Notes: generated from the letters alone by a model not told the origin. A DNA stretch of 64,000 nucleotides from Bdellovibrionales bacterium (GCA_019750295.1 JAIEOS010000002.1:87510-151509), one strand, 5' to 3'; shown: positions 37,493 through 45,161, counted from the stretch's first letter. Translations and numbers: made by a program.

Positions 37493-37956
37493 TCGGAGCA
37501 GATACCGTAGAGTTCCAAGATATGGCTCGTCAGTTTAAAACCGTACTGAAGCGCAATACTTTCCTGAAGACTTTCGATCTTATCATTTTCGAATTCGATG
37601 ATTTTTCCGCATTGAGTGCACGACATGTGATCGTGATGGTTTTTTGTTTGCCATTCGTAACGAGCCGGCATTCCACCGATGCGAAATTCAGAAATATATT
37701 GATGCTCGGAGAGCTTTTTTAGAAAGCGATAAACCGTGGCGAAGCCGATGTCGGGATATCGGGTCACGACATCTTCGAAAACTTCCTGTGCTGTAAAATG
37801 GGCAGGGCCATTACGCACGGTCTCTAAGATCGCAAGACGTTGAAGAGTGACTTTAAGTCCGATATCGCGAATGATCTTCTTACTGGGAATCTCGTTGTAG
37901 TCCTCGTTGCGCGGGAAAATTTGCTGATCTCGATTGACGGGAAGTTTTAATGACAT
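37471..37956 (-). CDS. Fur-family regulator (Fur/PerR type)
   Basis: A 161-residue winged-helix metalloregulator. LKVTLQRLAILETVRNGPAHFTAQEVFEDV and GFATVYRFLKKLSEH form the DNA-binding domain. NHHDHMSCTQCGKIIEFENDKIESLQ gives the metal site and first CxxC; CSECIKKTQ ends with the second. HHDHM is a classic Fur/PerR segment. A palindrome resembling a Fur box lies 40 bases upstream, so autoregulation is likely. It is the second family member in the window and differs from the Zur-like one. Confidence 0.88.
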   Translation of the reverse strand: MSLKLPVNRDQQIFPRNEDYNEIPSKKIIRDIGLKVTLQRLAILETVRNGPAHFTAQEVFEDVVTRYPDIGFATVYRFLKKLSEHQYISEFRIGGMPARYEWQTKNHHDHMSCTQCGKIIEFENDKIESLQESIALQYGFKLTSHILELYGICSECIKKTQ

Positions 37957-37995
37957 GCCCAGAGAATTACTTGAAATGGCTTTGGTTAGTCAATT

Positions 37996-38012
37996 AAAAT
38001 GAAAGTCATTTT
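37996..38012. promoter_or_regulatory. Fur/PerR-like box between the fur-like and NYN genes
   Basis: AAAATGA and TCATTTT form a perfect 7-bp inverted repeat with a 3-bp centre (AAG), similar to the dyad halves of Fur and PerR operators. It lies in the 85-bp divergent region, 40 bases upstream of the fur-like start and 30 bases upstream of the NYN gene, so it could control both. Confidence 0.55.
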
Positions 38013-38041
38013 CAACTTTACATGCAGACAAGGATGGCATC

Positions 38042-38554
38042 ATGCGACAGGAAAAACACACCGCAGATCGATTAAAACAGCTCCTCTTCCAAAAAGTGGG
38101 CATTTTTATTGATGCGGAAAATATAGAACTCTCCGGCCTTAAGCATCACGAGGGCCGCACGGATTACCGTAAAATCATCGAAAAGGTGGGGGATCGTGAA
38201 ATCACGCGGATCCTTTATTATAAGCCCGAATATAAGGAAATTTCGAACGACTTCCAAAATTTTTGGTCGTCCTTGGGCGGGGAAATTAAACGTCCCGCTA
38301 AGAATGCCGATTCCTTTATTGTTATCGATGCCGTCACCATGGCCGAAAAATTAGACGTGGTGATCATCCTTGGGGGAGACAAAGATTTCCTTCCTTTGGT
38401 GTGGTATCTCAAATCCCGCGGATGTCGCGTCGAAATTTGGTCATGGCCAGAAACAACATCCCCGGAAATCAAAGAGGCCGCCGATTTCTACTTCCCTTTG
38501 ACCGAGGATTTCGTTGTGCCAATGAGCGATAAAAAACCAAAAAAGAGAACATAA
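38042..38554 (+). CDS. NYN-domain (LabA/DUF88) putative nuclease
   Basis: The 170-residue protein has the NYN/PIN-like ribonuclease pattern: VGIFIDAENIELSG with acidic Asp24, Glu26 and Asn27, then AVTMAEKLDVVIILGGDKDFLPLVWYLKSRG and EIKEAADFYFPL. All core acidic positions appear present. Such proteins are thought to process or degrade RNA. The tail is basic (KKPKKRT). ATG 38042 directly follows the divergent fur-like promoter region; tRNA-Arg starts 41 bases after it. Confidence 0.85.
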   Translation: MRQEKHTADRLKQLLFQKVGIFIDAENIELSGLKHHEGRTDYRKIIEKVGDREITRILYYKPEYKEISNDFQNFWSSLGGEIKRPAKNADSFIVIDAVTMAEKLDVVIILGGDKDFLPLVWYLKSRGCRVEIWSWPETTSPEIKEAADFYFPLTEDFVVPMSDKKPKKRT

Positions 38555-38595
38555 CCTTGTCGCTTGTGACCGCCTGATATAGAAAAAGACTTCGT

Positions 38596-38672
38596 GCACC
38601 CGTAGCTCAATTGGATAGAGTATTGGATTTCGATTCCAACGGTTTCAGGTTCGACTCCTGACGGGTGCACCA
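38596..38672 (+). tRNA. tRNA-Arg (anticodon UCG), integration target
   Basis: A 77-nt tRNA with acceptor GCACCCG / CGGGTGC, encoded CCA at 38670-38672, anticodon stem TTGGA/TCCAA around TTTCGAT (anticodon TCG, codon CGA), and T-loop GGTTCGACTCC. The last 10 bases (GGGTGCACCA) recur at 48371-48380. The tRNA is left complete by the inserted element. The integrase gene enters it from the right on the opposite strand. Confidence 0.98.
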
Positions 38673-40220
38673 ATCCTTTTTTTCACGCATTTCAGAGAGT
38701 ATCGAGTACGGTTTTTTCAAGTCATATTGAATAGTTGTCAAATTCAAAACAGGGTTCGAGCAGACTCTTTTTAAGAAGTCGAGTCGTTCATACTCATTTT
38801 GCATTTTCCATAGTTGTTTCGCATCAATAGCGAGTTCGAGTATGGTTTGTGCGGTCTCCATAAATGTGTCGTTGATTGATTGTTGTGCTTTTTCAAGTAA
38901 GTGCGTGTACTGATCGCGTTCGTCTCGGATGCGTTGACGTTCTTTTTTGTAAGCGGTCTCATCAAATATATTTTTAATAAGAAGGTCACTCACTTGATCC
39001 TCTCTCGTGTCCAAACTTTTAATGGCCGCACGATACTTTTCCATCTCAGCATGAATAGAAGTTCTTGAGTTCTTGTGTGCGCTGTTGAGTGCGGCAGCAA
39101 TATCTTTTGCCATTTCATCAGTGAGGTTGATGGCTTCGGGAACCGATTCAAATTGTTGCCAAATGCTTTCCTCAGTAATGGTCATGCCGTTCATCGACTT
39201 ATGAACTCGCCGAGAGTTTGTACACCTATAATAATTGTAAGTTCGCCCAGAGGGTTTGGTTTTTGGGTCATATAGGATTTGGCAGCCGCATTCTGCGTGT
39301 GCGCAGCGGAGCCAGCCTCCAGAAAAAACACCCTTACCACGTTTCGATAGTTTGCCTCTTTTGCCAAGGGTTGCATCCACAGATCGAAGCAGCGGTCGTG
39401 GTATTATAAGTTCGTGTTTGCCGTCATAAAGCTTTCCATCCCATCTAAATTTACCCCGATAGAAGGGATTTTTAAGTCGATTCTCAACAACCCCCTTGGA
39501 GTAGCCACGTATGTTTTTTGGATCTATAAAGCCTTCTTCAATAATTTTTTCAACAATTCCGTCAAAGCTGTACCCCTCTGCGCGTAGCTGGAACTCTCTA
39601 TTAACTTGAAGGATGCTTTTTTCGTCGGGGTCTTTGATTACGACTGCTGGATATCGAGTGTCACGCCCATACACATCTTTTGGGCGCCAGGTTATATATC
39701 CTAGAGGCACTGAGTTCGATGGGAACCAGCCGCGTTCAGCCTTGGCCAGCATTCCAAAGTTTACTCTATCACTAAGCTCACGACTAAAGTTTTTTGCGAG
39801 CACAGCTTCAACGTCTCGCATGAGGAAGTCTGATGAAGGACTATCTCGATGGATAACCTTTCGACTTTGGGCGTAATGAATAACGATATCTCCATTTCGG
39901 ATCAATTTTTCATTATTCTCAATATCTGTTAAATTTCTTCCTTCACGATTTGGGAAGCAAAATACAATATGGTGGGCTTTGTTTTTGAGGGCCCATTGAA
40001 TGGCTTCTGTGTATTGCTTTCGATTGTCGGCATCTTTAGCAGACTCAGTGATCTCAAAAAATCGCAAAATCTTGAGTCCCTCAGTATCACAGTAAGATTT
40101 CATCGCCTCTTTCTGCGAAGCCGGAGATTCGGTTGTTTGCTGTTTTTTGGAGCTAACGCGCGGGATGCAAACTGCATTGTCATTCGTATAAGATCTGTAG
40201 GTATTGTTTTGGTTGGTCAT
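38607..40220 (-). CDS. Large serine recombinase (site-specific integrase)
   Basis: The 537-residue integrase has a resolvase-type catalytic domain with nucleophile Ser23 (IPRVSSKKQ), a Recombinase domain (about 165-285, PLGYITWRPKD to HELIIPRPLL), a zinc ribbon (LRCAHAECGCQIL, YYRCTN) and a long coiled coil (about 385-470). The coding sequence leaves the element at 38672 and its last 21 codons and TGA stop lie in antisense over tRNA-Arg, giving the tail WCTRQESNLKPLES... to NTLSN. In the excised circle the same frame would instead end WCTQIDDLRTACIDYAI. AAGGGAT precedes the ATG. Integration and excision of this element are its likely job. Confidence 0.95.
   Translation of the reverse strand: MTNQNNTYRSYTNDNAVCIPRVSSKKQQTTESPASQKEAMKSYCDTEGLKILRFFEITESAKDADNRKQYTEAIQWALKNKAHHIVFCFPNREGRNLTDIENNEKLIRNGDIVIHYAQSRKVIHRDSPSSDFLMRDVEAVLAKNFSRELSDRVNFGMLAKAERGWFPSNSVPLGYITWRPKDVYGRDTRYPAVVIKDPDEKSILQVNREFQLRAEGYSFDGIVEKIIEEGFIDPKNIRGYSKGVVENRLKNPFYRGKFRWDGKLYDGKHELIIPRPLLRSVDATLGKRGKLSKRGKGVFSGGWLRCAHAECGCQILYDPKTKPSGRTYNYYRCTNSRRVHKSMNGMTITEESIWQQFESVPEAINLTDEMAKDIAAALNSAHKNSRTSIHAEMEKYRAAIKSLDTREDQVSDLLIKNIFDETAYKKERQRIRDERDQYTHLLEKAQQSINDTFMETAQTILELAIDAKQLWKMQNEYERLDFLKRVCSNPVLNLTTIQYDLKKPYSILSEMREKKDWCTRQESNLKPLESKSNTLSN
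38663..38672 (+). other. Left attachment core (attL)
   Basis: GGGTGCACCA is the 3' terminus of tRNA-Arg. GGTGCACC inside it is a perfect palindrome. It marks the left boundary; identity with the right copy stops at once on both sides. Confidence 0.75.
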
Positions 40221-40286
40221 AAATCCCTTTTAATTCATTTTAAATAATGTTTAAAAATCAGTCAAAGTATCAAAAACATTGAACTT

Positions 40287-40478
40287 TTATGTTTTGTTAC
40301 AGTTGTCACGCCACTTACGGAGCGTTTTAAAAACGTCGATTAGTTCATTAAACTGATTAATGTCGATGGTTACAGTTTGCCCACCAGAGAGCTTATAGGT
40401 TCGCAATTTTGCATTAGCTTCTGGCGCAGGTTTAAGAGCGCAAATATCTTTTGAGGGTCCTTGTTTGTTATTATCCAT
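40287..40478 (-). CDS. Small protein upstream of the integrase
   Basis: A 63-residue frame starting at ATG 40478 (MDNNKQGPSKDICALKPAP...) with a predicted short beta-helix segment (YKLSGGQTVTIDINQFNELIDVFKTLRKW). It sits on the integrase strand 66 bases upstream of it, where a recombination directionality factor often lies, but no family is recognised and the ribosome binding site is weak (AGG next to ATG). Confidence 0.5.
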   Translation of the reverse strand: MDNNKQGPSKDICALKPAPEANAKLRTYKLSGGQTVTIDINQFNELIDVFKTLRKWRDNCNKT

Positions 40479-40769
40479 CCTGATTTTTACAGATTAGGGA
40501 GATTAATCTTTTTAAAAACTCGCCGATAAAAATCGAATTAACAAAGATGCGAAATTTCAAAAGTGTAAAGTAAGCGCTTTTTTTTACGCTAAATTTAGTG
40601 AAATTTTCCGATTTGGCATCGACTCAATACAGAGATTTAAATATAAACTGAGGCTTGAAAAATCCTTTTTAAGATAGCTTGGCCTCATTCATATAAATTT
40701 ATTCAAAAACCACTTTTGTAAAGTGTCTGTGTAATTGCAACAGGTGCAGCTACAAAAGGAGGTTTAATA
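40479..40769. other. Divergent control region of the element's left part
   Basis: 291 AT-rich bases between the small minus-strand gene and the plus-strand 264-residue gene. It holds a 15-bp palindrome (CACTTTTGTAAAGTG, 40711-40725; 6-bp arms) 30 bases before a strong AAAGGAGG site (40755-40762), plus several T/A tracts. It probably contains promoters for both sides and could include a replication origin; no iterons are obvious. Confidence 0.45.
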
Positions 40770-41564
40770 ATGACAGGAAATACTTTTACGACTGTATCCG
40801 CGGGTGCCCTCGGTCAACAGTTGGGGCTAAAAATAAATGATGCAGCTGCCGCAAATGCTGCTTATTGGCTAGAGCGAGGTAACAAATGGTTACTAATTCA
40901 AAAGCTTGGTGCGCGAATTGAGTTTGGTCGTGCTGCGAAAAAACTAAAAGAGATACTGGGGATGCCAGAATTTAAAAAAACAGTAAAACGTTACTGGTTG
41001 TCAGCAAGTGAGACCTATGAACAGAAGGAGCGGTGGATTCAGGAGTCCATCCAATTATTTGAGTTTTCAAAAAGGAAGGGTCCAAAACTAACAACAGACA
41101 TGCCAGCAGATTCATACATCAAAATTATGCAGTTTTCCTCTTCGTTTAAATATCGTCAGAAAAACAAGCTTATAAAGCGAATCAACCGTGAGCGTTCATT
41201 TGAAGAGGTGTCGATCGAGAACACAAAGCCATTGAGGGAAAAGCTTCGACAGGTGAGAAACATGCTTGGAGAATCTGAAGATCCTGATGCACGAGAGTTC
41301 AATTATAACGCAAAAGTGAAAAGTCTTAGTGCTGATGTTATGAGATGCATTTCGTCGTTGGAGAAAACAAGCATAGAATTGCGCAGTTTATTACTTAAAA
41401 AAAACGATTTTGAGATCCAAAAATATACAAAAGAGGCTTTAGAGAGGTTGGCTTTCACTCTTGAAAAATCTCAAGAATTACCAATGCACATAACGAGACT
41501 TCGTATCAGAGCGAAAAAAACCATAAAAAAGCAGCAAAAGGATTTACATTATGCGCATACCTAA
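40770..41564 (+). CDS. Element protein of unknown function, overlaps rep
   Basis: A 264-residue basic, helical protein without signal or membrane segments. AAAGGAGG lies 7 bases before the ATG, the best ribosome binding site of the element. Stretches such as KYRQKNKLIKRINRERSFEEVS and IRAKKTIKKQQKDLH suggest nucleic-acid contact, and a coiled coil covers roughly 170-255. It overlaps the rep gene by 14 bases, so the two are probably made together; it could be a replication or partition partner. No family recognised. Confidence 0.7.
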   Translation: MTGNTFTTVSAGALGQQLGLKINDAAAANAAYWLERGNKWLLIQKLGARIEFGRAAKKLKEILGMPEFKKTVKRYWLSASETYEQKERWIQESIQLFEFSKRKGPKLTTDMPADSYIKIMQFSSSFKYRQKNKLIKRINRERSFEEVSIENTKPLREKLRQVRNMLGESEDPDAREFNYNAKVKSLSADVMRCISSLEKTSIELRSLLLKKNDFEIQKYTKEALERLAFTLEKSQELPMHITRLRIRAKKTIKKQQKDLHYAHT

Positions 41565-42591
41565 AAACAGGTGTTCAACCACTATATCATCAATGATTTT
41601 GCGTCAAATACCCAACTTTGAGCAGTTTTATAAAAGCTCGTTCGTGGATTGCGGGTGTTTTCTTGACTATTTTTCCGTACATACAAACTCCCTAGATATG
41701 GCCTTTTTAGATAACAACTGTATTCTTGTGAAAAATAAAGTGATTTGTAACGGATATAAAAAGGCTCGTCTGTATCAAGACGCCGGAGGCCTTAGATTTA
41801 TTATTGGTAAGGATTGTCATTATGATTCGCCATGGGCCTTTAAAATTCAATTCAATCCTAAAATGATGACGTCATTTGTAGAATTTGAGAGTTTTTTGCG
41901 CTCAGTTATGGGTCATGTAGACGAGTCGAATCACTGTGTGGCCAGATTAGATATTGCTTACTTGTTGAAGGAAGATGTTGTGTCGCCCCAGTTGCTGCAT
42001 TACACCACTCACCTCAAGTGGAAGAACGGTACTTCGGTTTATAACAACAGTCGCAGAGACTTTAAAGATGGCCATATGACAGGATTCAGTTCCGATGGAA
42101 GTGCGGTTCGCGTGAGTGCATACGCAGAAAGTGGTAAGCCAACTGGTGAAGCTGCAAAGCAGGGATACCTAAAGCTTGAGATTCAAGTGAGAAAGGCGTC
42201 CTTAAAGTCGGCAGGAGTAAAAAGTATTTATGATCTCAATAGGATTTATAAAAGTGGGTATTTGAAGCGGCTACAGTTTTACAACCCAATATGGATTGAC
42301 AAAAAGTATCGTAAACATGTGCATAAATTCAAAGAACTGCAGGAATACATATTGACGGGAGGTTTTCATAATGCACGTAGGCTGCTAAATAAAAATCGAA
42401 ACTTTGACAGAGATCATAGAAGATATTTATCAAAGCTTCGATTTGATCACGGAAGAGTAGTTTTCGGAGAGGCCTTGGCTAAGAAATATAGCGATTGGTT
42501 ACGGTACTGGTTGCGTGACATGAAAAGAGCAGCTTCAGGAGCTAAAAAAGAAAAAAGTTGGTTAACGGTTAGGGTTGATCCCTATATCTGA
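41551..42591 (+). CDS. Rep-like protein (filamentous phage/plasmid replication initiator type)
   Basis: A 346-residue protein with the layout of rolling-circle initiators of the phage CRI/Rep_trans type: SFVDCGCFLDYFSVHT near the start, NHCVARLDIAYLL (the RxD strand), GSAVRVSAYAESGKPTGE, and YLKLEIQVRKASLKSAGV (the YxLExQxR strand). A basic C-terminus follows. No clear HUH metal motif is seen and the catalytic Tyr cannot be chosen, so the call is by pattern. It would let the excised form replicate. An inverted repeat begins 12 bases after its stop. Confidence 0.5.
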   Translation: MRIPKNRCSTTISSMILRQIPNFEQFYKSSFVDCGCFLDYFSVHTNSLDMAFLDNNCILVKNKVICNGYKKARLYQDAGGLRFIIGKDCHYDSPWAFKIQFNPKMMTSFVEFESFLRSVMGHVDESNHCVARLDIAYLLKEDVVSPQLLHYTTHLKWKNGTSVYNNSRRDFKDGHMTGFSSDGSAVRVSAYAESGKPTGEAAKQGYLKLEIQVRKASLKSAGVKSIYDLNRIYKSGYLKRLQFYNPIWIDKKYRKHVHKFKELQEYILTGGFHNARRLLNKNRNFDRDHRRYLSKLRFDHGRVVFGEALAKKYSDWLRYWLRDMKRAASGAKKEKSWLTVRVDPYI

Positions 42592-42602
42592 GTTCGCAAC
42601 AC

Positions 42603-42632
42603 TTGTAACAAAACCATTTGTTTTTGTTACAA
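42603..42632. repeat. TTGTAACAAAA inverted repeat after rep
   Basis: TTGTAACAAAA (42603-42613) and TTTTGTTACAA (42622-42632) form perfect 11-bp arms around 8 bases. The same arms recur near the right end of the element (48231-48264). Because the right arm itself contains TTTT it could act as a weak terminator, but the copy at the far end suggests a protein-binding or replication site. Confidence 0.75.
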
Positions 42633-42723
42633 TTTATAAAGGTTCAAATCATGAGTGATTTTAACCGTTATAACGCTCAAATTTGGTCATGGTTGAGTTA
42701 CAATCGGTGTCGGTGTGGTTGAG

Positions 42724-43338
42724 TTACCGTTTGAGTATTCGATATACGGTCATGTGTGAAATACCGATTTGTTTAGCGATGCGTCTTATTGATAACCCTT
42801 TGGTATGGAGATCAGTTACCATATTGATTAGTTCATCATTGATCTTTTTAGGTCTGCCACATCGCCAGTCGGTGCCAAGATTTGAGGCGGTAATTTTTTT
42901 AGCAGCAAGAGCTGATTTAATTCTTTCTGCAATCAGTTGTCGCTCAAGAGTGGCCACCGCCGAAAGCATTGTGAGAGCCATTTGGCCTGTAGGTGTAGAG
43001 AAGTCCAGTTGTTCTCTGATTGAAATTATAGAAACGCCATAATGGTTCAGCTCGTCTATTAAGTTGAGTAGGTGCTTTGTCGAGCGTCCGATTCTGTCGA
43101 TTCCAACAACAACCAAAATTTTAAACTTTCCCATTTTAGCATCATTTATGAGCTGATCTAAGGCGGGTCTCTTTTCCCTCAATCCAGAAATACCTTGGTC
43201 AACGTATTCATTAATTAAATTGAGACCTCGCTGTTTTGTGAATTCACGAATTGAGGTGAGTTGATTTTGAGGATTTTGATTTAAAAGTGTTGATACGCGA
43301 ACATAGGCTACGGCTTTGGTTTTACTAGTATCACTCAT
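42724..43338 (-). CDS. Small serine resolvase/invertase
   Basis: A 204-residue recombinase of the Tn3-resolvase/Pin type: AVAYVRVSTLLNQNPQNQL with the nucleophile Ser in RVST, GISGLREKRPALDQLI, VGIDRIGRST, the FSTPTGQMALTMLSAVATLERQLIAERIKS block, and a C-terminal helix-turn-helix (GLSIRRIAKQIGISHMTVYRIL). It is divergent from the ribbon-helix-helix gene. A consensus promoter puts the transcript start about three bases before the ATG. Likely roles are multimer resolution of the circular form or DNA inversion; no second copy of a site was found. Confidence 0.95.
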   Translation of the reverse strand: MSDTSKTKAVAYVRVSTLLNQNPQNQLTSIREFTKQRGLNLINEYVDQGISGLREKRPALDQLINDAKMGKFKILVVVGIDRIGRSTKHLLNLIDELNHYGVSIISIREQLDFSTPTGQMALTMLSAVATLERQLIAERIKSALAAKKITASNLGTDWRCGRPKKINDELINMVTDLHTKGLSIRRIAKQIGISHMTVYRILKR

Positions 43339-43347
43339 ATACTATAT

Positions 43348-43376
43348 ATTATACACAATGTGTCATACTATGTCAA
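43348..43376 (-). promoter_or_regulatory. Consensus sigma-70 promoter for the resolvase gene
   Basis: On the minus strand TTGACA (43371-43376), 17 bases, TATAAT (43348-43353): a full match to consensus. The expected start near 43341 leaves only about three bases before the ATG at 43338, a practically leaderless mRNA. Confidence 0.8.
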
Positions 43377-43396
43377 TACGTTGTATTGACATAGTA
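43366..43396. promoter_or_regulatory. 14-bp inverted repeat holding both -35 boxes
   Basis: Positions 43366-43379 and 43383-43396 are perfect reverse complements with a 3-bp centre (GTT). Each arm contains one TTGACA, pointing outward to the two divergent promoters. A dimeric repressor bound here would block both. The ribbon-helix-helix protein encoded at 43421 is the obvious candidate; a resolvase site is the alternative. Confidence 0.8.
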
Positions 43397-43414
43397 AAAT
43401 CAATCACTTATCAT
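43386..43414 (+). promoter_or_regulatory. Sigma-70 promoter for the ribbon-helix-helix gene
   Basis: TTGACA (43386-43391), 17 bases, TATCAT (43409-43414). The expected start falls at about 43421, on the A of the ATG, so this mRNA is also probably leaderless. Confidence 0.75.
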
Positions 43415-43420
43415 GGTGAT

Positions 43421-43618
43421 ATGAAAGTAACGTACAATATGCCCAAAAGAAAATACTGTAGTGGTGATAAAAAAATGATTTCACTGCGTTTGCCAGAACA
43501 GCTTATTAAAAAACTCGAGCAAATTGCAGAAAAGCATGGCTTCACAGTGACAGATATGGTTGCGACTTCCTTAGATAACTTTATTCAATCTTATGAAGAT
43601 GATTTAAAAAAGAAATAA
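43421..43618 (+). CDS. Ribbon-helix-helix (CopG-like) DNA-binding protein
   Basis: Starting at ATG 43421 the product is 65 residues. KKMISLRLPEQLIKKLEQIAEKHGFTVTDMVATSLDNFIQSYE is a clear ribbon-helix-helix: a strand (MISLRLP), a helix (EQLIKKLEQIAEK), a turn and a second helix. Such proteins bind palindromes as dimers; the inverted repeat 25 bases upstream, which holds the two -35 boxes, is the likely operator. ATG 43439 is a possible later start. No toxin of a toxin-antitoxin pair is obvious nearby, though the next gene is unknown. Confidence 0.8.
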   Translation: MKVTYNMPKRKYCSGDKKMISLRLPEQLIKKLEQIAEKHGFTVTDMVATSLDNFIQSYEDDLKKK

Positions 43619-43645
43619 TTGAACCCAAAGCATAAGGGGGGACAG

Positions 43646-44020
43646 ATGTTTGCCAAAACAGATGTGTTGTGGACTGATCCGCTTTCTCAGAATATTCTGA
43701 GGGAGGGAGATAGGGTGACAATTCAAAATTCTGAAATTTTCACTGAATTTGAAGTGATAAAAATAAACTCAGATGACTCTGTGACGATTGGATTGCCGTC
43801 AACAAAAATTGAATCCAAGACATCGGTAATAATTTCAGCTTTACATGACAATTTTAAAAAATTAAAAGTTAAAGATGTGGTCTCGTTAAAGAACAGACAA
43901 GGGTTAGAGACGAAAATGAAAATTGACTTTATTGTGGACGGTAAGTTTATTTTGCTATCACCATTAAGCTCAAAAGGAAAAATGAGTTTTTTTGAAAAAA
44001 TTAAGTTTTTGCTTTCTTAA
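43646..44020 (+). CDS. Element protein of unknown function
   Basis: ATG 43646 follows AAGGGGGGAC and gives 125 residues (MFAKTDVLWTDPLSQN...). The sequence is beta-rich: REGDRVTIQNSEIFTEFEVIKI, VTIGLPST, VKDVVSLKNRQGLETKMKIDFI, ending in a hydrophobic SFFEKIKFLLS. This spacing of strands looks like an SH3- or PilZ-like barrel, but no motif is decisive. It lies 27 bases after the ribbon-helix-helix gene on the same strand and may be co-transcribed with it. Confidence 0.55.
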   Translation: MFAKTDVLWTDPLSQNILREGDRVTIQNSEIFTEFEVIKINSDDSVTIGLPSTKIESKTSVIISALHDNFKKLKVKDVVSLKNRQGLETKMKIDFIVDGKFILLSPLSSKGKMSFFEKIKFLLS

Positions 44021-45013
44021 TTAGGGCACTGAAGAATTAATTCTTATAGATCCAGAAAGCAAAGCCGGATTTGTGCTACAATACTGCTGAAAGTCAACAG
44101 CTAGAGATTCTATTTGACCATTCATTTTATAGGTAACCTCTAGTACCTCGAACTGACCATTTACAGTGTTGCAACTTCTGCCAAAACTGGTTATCGCCAT
44201 TCCAGGTTCACTGATTGCTTGGAATGGATAACGAGTAGCATTTAAATATGTGCCAGGCGATAGCACTGCGTTTGAGGGCGCTTTAAAGATCAACTGAAAT
44301 GTCACAGACGAAGTGATATGTGTAAAGTTAATGGTGACATCGTTATTCATTCCCACATTTGATGTATAAGTTCCTGACGAAGAGGTGTAGTTCCTGTCGC
44401 GACCAATGGTAATGTACTCATTGGCGCCACCTTCAAATTTGAGCCATGTTGTTTCGTTAGTTGGCGAAGGGACATCGTAGGCACTTGAGGTTTTTCTATA
44501 ATAGGCAGTACAGGTAGCGCTTCCCGAAGTTGTTTCCATGGATTGGCTAAGTTCTGTATCTGACAAAAGGGTCGCCGAGCGTAAATCTGAGCTTAGCGTA
44601 GGCGGTGAACCGAGTTCACTAGGGCAAAATATGGTATCAATAGCAACTGGACCACCTGTTGTTGCAACTGAGTAATTGAACTCGCAAGGAGACCGAGTGC
44701 AAGCGTACGATCCATCGCCTACACGCAAATTATTAGCATCCACTCTCCAATTAGAATCTCTTTGCTCGACTGTGCAGCCAGACCCAGTGCTTAAAGACTT
44801 AAATTTGCTCGGTGAAATAAAAAACTTTTCACTAAAATTATTTAATGTAAGTTGAGAGCCATTACAAACGATTCGATTAAACTCCCAAGTCCCAACTGGA
44901 TTGTAAGATGGGGTTGGTTCTGGTTGAGTTTCCTCTTCTTTTTTACACGAAATAAGAAAAATGAGAGTCCCTATTTGGAGCAATATAAAAAGAGTATTTT
45001 TAAAAGACGTCAT
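44021..45013 (-). CDS. Lipoprotein, element cargo
   Basis: ATG 45013 (a TTG two codons earlier is possible) opens a lipoprotein signal ending LIFLISC. After a short Glu/Pro linker comes a beta-rich region with a lipocalin-like opening (VGTWEFNRIVCNGSQLTL) and several cysteines (GCTVEQ, YACTRSPCEF, FCPSE, ATCTAYY). The second half holds EYITIGRDRNYTSSSG and ends in a Cys-containing strand. No enzyme motif is seen. It is the last of three lipoprotein genes on this strand, 148 bases after the previous one. Confidence 0.75.
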   Translation of the reverse strand: MTSFKNTLFILLQIGTLIFLISCKKEEETQPEPTPSYNPVGTWEFNRIVCNGSQLTLNNFSEKFFISPSKFKSLSTGSGCTVEQRDSNWRVDANNLRVGDGSYACTRSPCEFNYSVATTGGPVAIDTIFCPSELGSPPTLSSDLRSATLLSDTELSQSMETTSGSATCTAYYRKTSSAYDVPSPTNETTWLKFEGGANEYITIGRDRNYTSSSGTYTSNVGMNNDVTINFTHITSSVTFQLIFKAPSNAVLSPGTYLNATRYPFQAISEPGMAITSFGRSCNTVNGQFEVLEVTYKMNGQIESLAVDFQQYCSTNPALLSGSIRINSSVP

Positions 45014-45161
45014 TAGCAATGGATCGGCATATTTTTAGTAAACTTAATCAATTTGCTTGCTTATAAACAATTTCTAGCGGGCTTTTGCTTAAACGAATCA
45101 TTTTGCGACAATGCAGGACCAATAGGAATTGCTGATGCATTTTTTGTAAATTTCGATCAAT

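Noticed and set aside
38488..38673. Minus-strand frame of 61 residues ending in the NYN gene and covering tRNA-Arg
   Set aside because: It is an antisense tRNA read-through of the type often mispredicted as a protein; no ribosome binding site.
40292..40302. Third TTTTGTTACAG copy in the element
   Set aside because: Only a half-site, inside the end of the 63-residue coding frame; not an inverted repeat.
43421..44020. Toxin-antitoxin pair (ribbon-helix-helix plus next gene)
   Set aside because: The downstream 125-residue protein has no toxin motif and the gap of 27 bases is wide; the divergent resolvase fits the operator better.
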